NCBI GenBank assembly: GCA_002071485.1
Contig: MWFF01000055.1
Span: 1 to 64,000, forward strand
Direction of reading: 5' to 3'
DNA: 64,000 bases
Source of the DNA: Verrucomicrobia bacterium ADurb.Bin006
GTDB taxonomy: Bacteria; Verrucomicrobiota; Verrucomicrobiia; Limisphaerales; J093
Shown: piece by piece, positions 1 through 7,183 of the stretch
Numbering within the stretch: position 1 is the first letter of the stretch
Layout of the letters: each line of letters opens with the position of its first letter
Position numbers and translations under genes: made by a program
Notes under the pieces: model-generated
Seen by the model: the letters and a program-made list of their open reading frames with translations, nothing else
Databases searched by the model: none
What the model was told of the DNA's origin: nothing

Positions 1-638
1 CTCTACGCGACCACCAACCTCCAAAATGCCATCGTTACCGGCGACGCCCTTAACAACAACAAACCGCAGGCTCAGGCGGTGCTCAAGGGCGGCGGCGACT
101 ACTTCTTCCAACTCAAAGATGAAAACCGTCACGCTTACAAGGCCGCTGTGCAAAAGGCCAAATCAACCCCCCTTTTGCCCATGTCCAAGAGCCGGACATC
201 GGCCATGGACGCTGCGACCAGCGCCGGATAAGAGTCTATCCCTTCGAACCGCTGGAGGCCGGGCTGCCCGCAGCGCGCGCTCTGGTCGTGATTGAGCGCA
301 CCACCACCTTCGATCAAAGCGAAGAGCCCACCGTCGCCTTCTACACCACCAGCCTTCTGCCGGCCCCGGGCTGCGCCCGCCGCTTTGCAGAACTGGCCCG
401 CGGCCACTGGGGCGGCAGCGAAAGCCGCAACCACTGGGTGCGTGACACCTGCATGCGCGAAGACAAAACCCGCTCCAAAAACTACAACCTCAACTGCAAC
501 CTCTCGGCCCTGCGCATCTGCCTGATCGCGCTCAAGGCGGACCTTCACCCCGAGGCTTCTTGGCCCGCCCTGCAGGAGCGCTGCCAGAACAATCCCCAAA
601 TCCCTTTCCAGATACTCGTCAAGCACCGCTCCAAATGA
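1..638 (+). pseudogene. ISAs1-family transposase, C-terminal part, frameshifted
   Basis: The left window edge cuts this gene. The first frame (1 to about 170) reads VTGDAL, then KGGDY-like GGGDYFFQLKDENRH, the DDE block typical of ISAs1 transposases. From about 171 the homology continues in another frame with HGRCDQRRIRVYP and ends with GHWGGSESRNHWVRD and a stop at 638; both motifs are standard for the family. The switch falls in a C6T4 run at 167-176, so a single-base indel there (natural or assembly error) explains it. The last 24 nt (626-649) recur at 32660-32683, which suggests another copy of the element once lay in the window. An inactive IS copy is the best reading. Confidence 0.75.
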
Positions 639-745
639 AAAGACCGTGCAGGGCTGTGCGGCAGGCGCGGGTGGCCGACTCGCTCCGGCGCGGTCTGAGC
701 GCCGCCAGATTCCTTCTCACCTTTTGTGCGGGACAGCTGGGAACT

Positions 746-1657
746 TTACTTGCGCGGCATTTGCTGAACGCCCAGTGCTGCGAGCACACGTTCAAAACTC
801 TTGTAGGCTTCAGCTATTTCTTTGTGCTTACGACCTCGTGCGCCCGGACCGGGGATTAAGCAAAACGTGCCAGCCCTCAAGCGCAGACCGTTCTTTTCAT
901 TGACTTCGCAAGTGCCCAAGGCGAACAGATCGCCTGCTTCATCGGAGCACTTCCAATCTTGTTCAGTTCCCTCGGCTGTATTTCTGCCATCAGCAACTTG
1001 GTGCAAGTTCAGTCCCACCTGTTTCATGGCAGCCATCAATTGAGGCATCACGCTCTCGTCCGAAATGTAAACAGGCAGCGCCATAGACCAGAATCCGATT
1101 ATGCCTCGCCGCAGAGCGCCGCACATGCCTGTTAGGCAATTGGGAGAGGCGACTCCTGCTCTTGCGGCCGCGCCTGGAAACAAGATTGGAATCCTAGTTA
1201 TCGAAGTAGGGCCGCCGAGATACCCTCCCCAGAATTCCGCACCCACTGTCGTGCTTCGACCGAGCGTGTGCATCGTCGTCGTTCCAGCTCGCGTAGTGAC
1301 GCTCCAAAAGAAGTGCGGAGTGTAACCACCCGCAGGAGGCATTGCGCCGCCAATCGACATCGTAGGAAGCCGTAGAGCGTTCCACAGACCAGTTCCGGCC
1401 GCTGCCGTCAGGCAAACTTGAGCGACCTTGCCGCCGGTCTTGCTTTTCTCATAGAGGCTACGCTCGTAGTCGGACAAGCCTTCGTTGTCATCCGACCAGA
1501 TGTCGCCATTCTGGTAAAGATCCGCAAACGGATCGCCGAACGGAATCAACCCATCCGCAGTTGCAGCCGCACCATTCGCCAAGTCCAAGAGTCGTTGTCG
1601 AACGCGAGCGTCGGATTGCCGATGCCGATATTGAAGTCGCCGAACTGGATTCCCCAA
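746..1657 (-). CDS. RHS C-terminal tip region, out of frame with its core
   Basis: This frame carries the variable C-terminal tip of the second RHS cassette. Reading resumes after the shared core with residues such as NGAAATADGLIPFGDPFADL, a linker seen after verrucomicrobial RHS cores, and ends in a basic segment (GARGRKHKEIAEAY) at 746. It overlaps the core ORF (1546-2787) by about 110 nt in another frame, so one indel near 1585-1600 separates core and tip. The tip does not resemble the tip of the neighbouring cassette and I do not recognise a toxin fold. The true start is not the first Met; the real coding part begins near 1600. Confidence 0.6.
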   Translation of the reverse strand: MGNPVRRLQYRHRQSDARVRQRLLDLANGAAATADGLIPFGDPFADLYQNGDIWSDDNEGLSDYERSLYEKSKTGGKVAQVCLTAAAGTGLWNALRLPTMSIGGAMPPAGGYTPHFFWSVTTRAGTTTMHTLGRSTTVGAEFWGGYLGGPTSITRIPILFPGAAARAGVASPNCLTGMCGALRRGIIGFWSMALPVYISDESVMPQLMAAMKQVGLNLHQVADGRNTAEGTEQDWKCSDEAGDLFALGTCEVNEKNGLRLRAGTFCLIPGPGARGRKHKEIAEAYKSFERVLAALGVQQMPRK

Positions 1658-2787
1658 AGCCCGTTCGGGTCAACGAAGTTGACGGGGTTGTTGTAGTTGA
1701 ACCGATAGAGGTTGCGGTCAGCAAATTCGCCAATCGGATCCCGATTTGGCCACCTCTGCAGATTCGGATCATAGAACCTGAACCCGTAGTACACCAAACC
1801 GGTGACCGGATGCGCCTCCTTGCTCGAGAAGCGGTACAGGTTCACCTCGACCAGCGGCCCGGACATCGACAGGACGTTTCCGAACGGCTCGTACACGTAC
1901 CGCGCCACCACCGCTTGCTTCTCGTTGATCAGGCAGGTGACGTTCCCGTTCCCATCGGCGTGGTAGAAGAAGTGAGGAGTGGGGAGTGAAGAGTGAAGAG
2001 TGAGGGCCAGCAGACCCCCGATGCCGCCGGCGCCCTGCAGGCTGCCGCTGAGATCACGGCCTCGGGTGTACGTCACCGTCGGTAGGTTGTTCGCATCCCG
2101 TTCCTGGAGCACGACCATCCCGTCGTATACGTACCGCACCAGGGCGTTGGTCGCCCAACCGCCGTTCTGCCACACGCACTCCGTCCGCACCCGATGACGG
2201 CCAAAACCGTCGTACGCGAACTTGCTCAGGGTCGAGTTGCTCACCCCGTTGGTCACGATCACCGTGATCAACTGATTCTCGTCGTCGTAGCCGTAGCCGA
2301 ACTGCTCGTTCAGGCGGGTCGTTCCGTTCGCTTCCTTGCCGCTGGCCTGGATCAGTTGGCCGGCCCGGTCATACGCGTACGCGACCGTGTTGCCGGCCAG
2401 ATTCATCACGCTCGTCCGCTGGCTGGCGGCGTTGCAGCCGTAACCGTGATGGTTCAGAACCGCCTGCTGCGAGGAGCGCAACGTGGTGTTGGTCAATCGG
2501 GCCATGAAATCGTAGCTCGTCGCAATAGTCGCCCCGTTGGGCAGCGACAACGTCCCCGACAACGCCACCCGCCTGCTGTCGTAGGCGTAGCTGAACGCGC
2601 CGGCAGGCGACGCGACGCTCGTCAACCGCTCCGCGGCGTCGTAGCCGTAGGACTGCGTCCAGGGCGACGCATTGGGCTGGAGCAACGTCAACCCGCTGCG
2701 CGAATCGGGGTGGCGGGAAGCCTGAATCTCGCTCATCTGCCAGTGGGTCGTGATGCTCCCGTGCGAAATCGCTGAACCCAGACCCAA
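1546..2787 (-). CDS. RHS/YD-repeat core fragment, orphan cassette 2
   Basis: Repeats of the YD type (YGYDAAERLTS, YAYDRAGQL, YGYDDENQLI, YVYDGM) lead into the conserved RHS core end: YVYEPFGNV, YRFSSKEAH, GLVYYGFRFYDPNLQRW and DPIGEFADRNLYRF, with the DPNG break before the tip. RHS proteins form a shell that encloses a C-terminal toxin. It lacks the N-terminal half, signal peptide and most YD repeats, so it looks like an orphan displaced cassette, as seen when RHS genes swap tips by recombination. Nucleotides 1731-2697 are nearly identical to 3514-4480. The frame breaks near 1590, so the tip is in another frame (746-1657). Confidence 0.75.
   Translation of the reverse strand: MGLGSAISHGSITTHWQMSEIQASRHPDSRSGLTLLQPNASPWTQSYGYDAAERLTSVASPAGAFSYAYDSRRVALSGTLSLPNGATIATSYDFMARLTNTTLRSSQQAVLNHHGYGCNAASQRTSVMNLAGNTVAYAYDRAGQLIQASGKEANGTTRLNEQFGYGYDDENQLITVIVTNGVSNSTLSKFAYDGFGRHRVRTECVWQNGGWATNALVRYVYDGMVVLQERDANNLPTVTYTRGRDLSGSLQGAGGIGGLLALTLHSSLPTPHFFYHADGNGNVTCLINEKQAVVARYVYEPFGNVLSMSGPLVEVNLYRFSSKEAHPVTGLVYYGFRFYDPNLQRWPNRDPIGEFADRNLYRFNYNNPVNFVDPNGLWGIQFGDFNIGIGNPTLAFDNDSWTWRMVRLQLRMG
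1731..2697. repeat. RHS core direct repeat, copy 1
   Basis: About 967 nt almost identical to 3514-4480, with the same orientation and a constant offset of 1783 nt. It spans the YD core up to the DPNG junction and stops where the tips diverge. This is the substrate expected for tip exchange by homologous recombination. Confidence 0.85.
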
Positions 2788-3041
2788 GCCGAGAACGCCA
2801 GGAGCACGAAGGCTACGTTCACAAGTATGATCAGCCTACCTGCCGTCGAATGCCAGTGCTGAGTCAAACACTTCAAGGATAGTATCGGCGGCAGGGTTGA
2901 CGGGACCCGGTCCGTGCCTGAGTACAGCAGACTGAAGGCAGTCACATGTATACCAGTGTACATCGTCGCACAGCACACCATCGTCAGGAAGAAAGCAAGC
3001 CGCCGGTTTCCTCGAACGAGGTCTTTGTTGCTAGTGGGCAT
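2733..3041 (-). CDS. Small two-helix membrane protein after RHS tip 1, possible immunity protein
   Basis: The start at 3041 lies just after the stop of the RHS gene (3047), giving 102 residues. Two hydrophobic stretches are visible: about residues 14-36 (LAFFLTMVCCATMYTGIHV) and about 72-93 (LIILVNVAFVLLAFSAWVWV), separated by a polar segment. The AGAAGG motif lies directly against the ATG, so the start is uncertain and a longer reading frame extends upstream inside the RHS tip. Position directly after an RHS tip is where cognate immunity genes sit, and membrane immunity proteins are known for pore-forming toxins. That role is inference from context only. Confidence 0.5.
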   Translation of the reverse strand: MPTSNKDLVRGNRRLAFFLTMVCCATMYTGIHVTAFSLLYSGTDRVPSTLPPILSLKCLTQHWHSTAGRLIILVNVAFVLLAFSAWVWVQRFRTGASRPTGR

Positions 3042-3046
3042 CCTTC

Positions 3047-4714
3047 TTACCTGAGGGGAAAGCGCCCTCGGGCGCACTTGAAGGCGCACCAAGCTGCCTT
3101 CCCTGCCTCTTGGACGTTCATTGCTACACTGATAATGCTGCCAACCCCAGGCACTATGTTTGGTCCCAGCGTCTTCACGCCTTTGAGAGCGGCGCGCTTT
3201 GTAACCTCCTTTCTGAGCTTTGCCTTTGCCCTGCACTTGATCAGCTCGTCGATGGCTTCCTGGGTGGGCTTCGCCCAGCTTCCAGTAAGCTCATGTCGCA
3301 CTTCAAGCTCGATCTGCCGCCGGACATGGCGAGGGAGTCTGCTCGGGTCTTTCCACGCCCAGTACGTGTCCGTAAGCTCAGCAACGCTCTTGAAGCCCAG
3401 CCAACAGGCCGCGACACACAAACTGAAATCGCTTGCAGCGAGGCCGTCGGGATCTGCCCATACGACAGGGGCACCATAACAGAACTCGTACAGGTTGCCC
3501 CCACTATCTTCCTCAATCGGATCCCGATTCACCCACCTCTGCAGATTCGGATCGTAAAACCTGAAGCCGTAGTACACCAGACCGGTGACGGGATGCGCCT
3601 CCTTGCTCGAGAAGCGGTACAGGTTCACCTCGGCCAGCGGCCCGGACATCGACACGACGTTCCCGAACGGCTCGTACACGTACCGCGCCACCACCGCGTG
3701 CTTCTCGTTGATCAGGCAGGTGACGTTCCCGTTCCCATCGGCGTGGTAGAAGAAGTGAGGAGTGGGGAGTGAAGAGTGAAGAGTGAGGGCCAGCAGGCCG
3801 CCGATGCCACCGGCACCTTGGAGGCCGCCGCTCAGGTCACGACCCCGGGTGTACGTGGCCGTCGGCAGGTTGTTCCCGTCCCGTTCCTGGAGCACGACCA
3901 TCCCGTCGTACACGTACCGCACCAGGGCGTTGGTCACCCAACCGCCGTTCTGCCACACGCACTCCGTCCGTACCCGACGACGCCCAAAGCCGTCGTACGC
4001 GAACCTGCTCAGCGTCGAGTTGTTCACCCCGTTGGTCACGATCACCGTGATCAACTGGTTCTCGTCGTCGTACCCGTAGCCGAACTGCTCGTTCAGGCGG
4101 GTCGTTCCGTTCGCTTCCTTGCCGCTGGCCTGGGTTAACTGACCGCTCCGGTCGTACCTGTACGCCACCGTGTTGCCCGCCAGGTTCGTCACGCTCGTCC
4201 GCTGGCTGGCCGCGTTGTAGCCGTAGCCGTGGTGGTTCAGGACCGCCGACTGCGACGAGCGCAACGTGGTGTTGGTCAGCCGGGCCATGAAATCGTAGCT
4301 CGTCGCGATGGTCGCCCCGTTGGGCAAGGTCAACGTGCCCGGCAACGCCACCCGCGTGCTGTCGTAAGCGTAGCCGAACGCGCCGCCAGGCGACACAACG
4401 CTCGTCAACCGCTCCGCGGCGTCGTAGCCGTACGACTGCGTCCAGGGCGATGCGTTGGGCTGAAGCAACGTCAACCCGCCTCGCGGCCCGGCGTACTGGT
4501 ATCTGTAGCTCACGGTGTCTTCGGCCCAGGGACCATCTTCACTGGCCAACCGGTTGTTTGCGTAACTGTAACGGGTCTGGCCGACGCCGTCCACCAAATT
4601 GGTCAAGCGGCCGAGCACATCGTACTGCAGCGTCAGCGCCGGGCTGACCGGGTACACCACGCCGGGCAACTGACCCAGGGGGGGCGTCTTGGGACGTGGT
4701 CGTGGGCCGGTCAC
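3047..4714 (-). CDS. RHS/YD-repeat protein with C-terminal tip 1, N-terminally truncated
   Basis: 555 residues starting at a GTG with an in-frame stop two codons upstream, so it has no signal peptide or N-terminal RHS domain. YD repeats (LQYDVLGRLTNLVDG, YGYDAAERLTS, YRYDRSGQL, FAYDGFGRRR) lead to the core end GLVYYGFRFYDPNLQRW and a DPDG junction near residue 425. The following ~130 residues form the variable tip: a Cys-containing segment, a helical charged region, and a Gly/hydrophobic stretch (GPNIVPGVGSIISVAMNV) that could be membrane active. The gene is followed at once by a small membrane protein. It is probably a remnant of a larger RHS gene whose 5' part is at 5142-5717. Confidence 0.75.
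   Translation of the reverse strand: MTGPRPRPKTPPLGQLPGVVYPVSPALTLQYDVLGRLTNLVDGVGQTRYSYANNRLASEDGPWAEDTVSYRYQYAGPRGGLTLLQPNASPWTQSYGYDAAERLTSVVSPGGAFGYAYDSTRVALPGTLTLPNGATIATSYDFMARLTNTTLRSSQSAVLNHHGYGYNAASQRTSVTNLAGNTVAYRYDRSGQLTQASGKEANGTTRLNEQFGYGYDDENQLITVIVTNGVNNSTLSRFAYDGFGRRRVRTECVWQNGGWVTNALVRYVYDGMVVLQERDGNNLPTATYTRGRDLSGGLQGAGGIGGLLALTLHSSLPTPHFFYHADGNGNVTCLINEKHAVVARYVYEPFGNVVSMSGPLAEVNLYRFSSKEAHPVTGLVYYGFRFYDPNLQRWVNRDPIEEDSGGNLYEFCYGAPVVWADPDGLAASDFSLCVAACWLGFKSVAELTDTYWAWKDPSRLPRHVRRQIELEVRHELTGSWAKPTQEAIDELIKCRAKAKLRKEVTKRAALKGVKTLGPNIVPGVGSIISVAMNVQEAGKAAWCAFKCARGRFPLR
3514..4480. repeat. RHS core direct repeat, copy 2
   Basis: Partner of 1731-2697. The few differences are mostly single substitutions, so the duplication is recent or kept uniform by gene conversion. 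Confidence 0.85.
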
Positions 4715-4743
4715 CCATTACTACTTTGACTGACGGATGTATC

Positions 4744-5135
4744 TCAACGGCCGAGATCAAGCACTTCCTCGTCCCCGGTTCCGATCCACAAAACTACCTT
4801 CTCTGGAGTAATGGCGAGCACACCATCGCGGGCAAATCGAGCGCTCCGCAAACCGAACAAGCACCGGTGGTTGGTCCCCTCGATCTGGATCGTACTAGTA
4901 AACACAAACGGCTCGTAGGAGGAGCCGTAATTCGACGGGAGAATCATCAACGCCATGTTTGTCGGCTTGCCTTGTCGCTCCCAGTCAGAGACCAATGAAG
5001 CAAGCACACCCGCACCGTTGTACAAAGCAACCCTGTGATTCTCTCTTCTTGCAAAGACGTGAGTCCTGCAAGCAAGGCAGCGCTGAGGCAGACTACTACG
5101 ACGATGTACTTTGCGCGTCCGAGGGCCATAGGCAA
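4744..5135 (-). pseudogene. Frameshifted small exported protein between RHS fragments
   Basis: Two overlapping frames appear to be one gene. The first (5135 downward) opens with a signal-peptide-like sequence, MPMALGRAKYIVVVVCLSAA. The second (down to 4744) carries LYNGAGVLASLVSDW and WIGTGDEEVLDLGR. They join if the (AG)n-like tract near 5045-5055 has lost or gained bases. The joined product would be about 125 residues. It starts 7 nt after the stop of the RHS N-terminal stub, a position suited to an accessory or immunity gene. I do not recognise the family. Confidence 0.45.
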
Positions 5136-5141
5136 CGTGAT

Positions 5142-5717
5142 TCAGATCAGGTCCTGTTCCAGGCCATCCAACGTCAGCCGGTAGCGCACGTCGGCGGCGA
5201 TTCCGCTCAGGGCATTCGGATACAGGACCTCCTGTTCACCAAGCCACTCCACAGCCGAAGGTTGCGCTTCACCCAGCAGCACGCTCTGCCCGCTGGCGCG
5301 GTCGATCATCGCCAGCCCAATCAGTTGCCACCGCAGGCGCGCGCCGTCGGGCGCCAGCATGTCCACTGCGCTCTCGCTCAGATCGGGCGGCAGGATCAGT
5401 TGATGCGCCGTCTCTCGGGCGATGACGTGCCCGCTCTCGGTGACCTCGAACGCCGCCCGGGCACCAACGTAGGCCCGCTGGCCTTCATCCCATCGTCCCA
5501 AACCGGTGGCCAGCTCCGTCACCCGTCGTTCCTCGGCGCGCCATCCCCCCATCCCGTCCGGGACCAATTCGGTCCGGCTCCACACCCGATGATGGGGGTC
5601 CATCTCGACCACCTCCGCTTGGGGTTGCGTGAGGAGTCGCACCGGTTCCTGCGCCACGGCGAGGCCAGGGTGCATAAGCGTGGCGGCCAGCGAGGCAGAG
5701 AGAACTGCGAGTCTCAT
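5142..5717 (-). CDS. N-terminal stub of an RHS protein
   Basis: Start placed at 5717 because a signal peptide follows (MRLAVLSASLAATLMHPGLA then VAQEP); a longer frame reaches 6176 but reads through non-coding sequence. The 191 residues match the N-terminal domain that precedes YD repeats in large verrucomicrobial RHS proteins (ATGLGRWDEGQRAYV, APDGARLRWQLIGLA, DRASGQSVLLGE, then DVRYRLTLDGLEQDLI). The gene stops right after this domain, where an intact protein would continue for hundreds of residues. Truncation by deletion between this stub and the downstream array is likely. Confidence 0.6.
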   Translation of the reverse strand: MRLAVLSASLAATLMHPGLAVAQEPVRLLTQPQAEVVEMDPHHRVWSRTELVPDGMGGWRAEERRVTELATGLGRWDEGQRAYVGARAAFEVTESGHVIARETAHQLILPPDLSESAVDMLAPDGARLRWQLIGLAMIDRASGQSVLLGEAQPSAVEWLGEQEVLYPNALSGIAADVRYRLTLDGLEQDLI

Positions 5718-5860
5718 AAAGGACACAGCCCAGCGATGGCTTGGTTCAGGGTGAGATCGGTCGTTGTATTGCTTGGTCGCTTGATACGCTACCCCCCTCG
5801 CGTCAAGACAATTGCTCGACGGGCGACAATTGCTCGACGAGCGACTGATCTCGGTGTGCC

Positions 5861-6411
5861 TTAACGGAACATCCAGGACGGGAACCCAGCACGCTCCGCC
5901 GTCTCTTTCTGTGCGTCCGAAATGCTGCGTGCCCGTTCGCGCCAGTTGCCTACTATGGGCCAGACGGACCCACTCTTCTTTGCCAGCGGGGTCAGCCACG
6001 CGAGCAGGTTGTCCGTGATCGGGGCCAGTCGGGTGCCCGCGCAACGCAGCTTGCGGTACGTGACTTTGATGGTGCGCTCCGGGAGGCAAAGTCGGTTCAT
6101 CGTGTTCCAAACATCCGTGCCCTCGTCTTCCGAGCGACGCGCCTTCAACAGCGTTTCCGCATCGATTCGCGCACATGCAGCACCCGGCTCCGCAGCTTCT
6201 GCACGAGCACGCCCACCCTGGGCATGAACTCGATCAGCAGCATGCTGGCTCCGACCACTTCCTCAGGGTCGAGGCCGGCATGCCGGAACCGGATCGCCGT
6301 GAAGCTGCCCTCGCTCAAGACGAGGCCGTTCGAGCAGATCCGGCGATAGAGCTCACCGCATCGCAGCCCAGCCATCGCGGCCCTCTGCGAGCAACTCAAC
6401 GCACTCGACAC
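5861..6411 (-). pseudogene. Tyrosine recombinase (phage-type integrase) remnant
   Basis: The part from about 6148 down to 5861 contains RLAPITDNLLAWLTPLAKKS followed by a tail ending AGFPSWM. This resembles the segment before the HxxR box in the short integrases common in Verrucomicrobiota, where a 'R..PI..NL.AWL.P' block is followed by the catalytic motifs. The upstream frame contains MAGLRCGELYRRI, similar to the 'AGLRxxEI' box near the first catalytic Arg. The pieces are in different frames, and the catalytic HxxR and Tyr are absent after 5861. A dead fragment is the likely reading. Confidence 0.4.
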
Positions 6412-6685
6412 CGCGTTCCCGGGCTCCCGCCTGCGTCTGCGCTATGCCATCCATACCCCCGTCCTGAGAAGAAAAGCGGACATTTCTTGCAGGCCCTATG
6501 TCAGGAGGTCTGGAGTCTGAGATCGGAATCGTGGCGCAGGCATGTGAACCGTGAAGTTGACATCATCCCCGTTGAACGACCCAGCACTTGGAGTGTCAAA
6601 TGTGCCAACTGTGCAACAGCTCAATCCTTGAAAGGCCTGAGGGATCGGCGTTCAAACGGAAAGTGATCGCAATACGTTTGGGATT

Positions 6686-6985
6686 TCAAGGATCCGTTGA
6701 GAGTGACGGTCGAAGCCGCGTGCGTGCATAAAAACGGCGAAGTCGTCTGCGCCGACATTCTGCTGGCCCCAGAGCAGCACCGGCCCGCGCGGCTGATACC
6801 AGCGGTTGTGATCCATCGCCAGCGCCGCGGTCCAATCGCGTCCGCTCAGCCGGAGAATTGCCCCCGCCGATGCCGTGGGCGGCCCCGTAGCGCAAGTCGA
6901 GATTCTCGCACGTCACATACGCCCGCCCGCTCTGGTCGATGATGTATCTGCGCAACGCCAGTTCGATGCTGCGGGAGTGAGTGGC
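6686..6985 (-). pseudogene. Right-handed beta-helix protein remnant
   Basis: One frame reads SRSIELALRRYIIDQSGRAY and then CENLDLRYGAAHGIGGGN, which looks like a coil of a parallel beta-helix (pectate-lyase-like) protein. After about 6870 the sense continues in another frame with DWTAALAMDHNRWYQPRGPV and later FAVFMHARGFDRHSQ, as in the same family. Both ends are missing and there is a frame change, so it is a decayed piece. Nothing else convincing lies between 6412 and 6685. Confidence 0.4.
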
Positions 6986-7183
6986 CGGGTTGTCATCCGA
7001 GCGAAGCTTCACCTGCCTTGTGCACTTCGGAAGGGTACGTTTCGCGGCGGGCGGCTGGGTTATTGAGCCACCAGCACGAAGCACTGTTGATCTGGACGCA
7101 ATGGGGTGGTAGAACGCTGCGCGCGATCCGATGTCCGGATTCTCGCCCTTGCACAGGTCCGGCTCCTCTGCGCATAGTGCAAC

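Noticed and set aside
163-178. Programmed minus-one frameshift in the ISAs1 remnant
   Set aside because: The run does not form an X-XXY-YYZ heptamer in the zero frame, and ISAs1 transposases are made from one frame.
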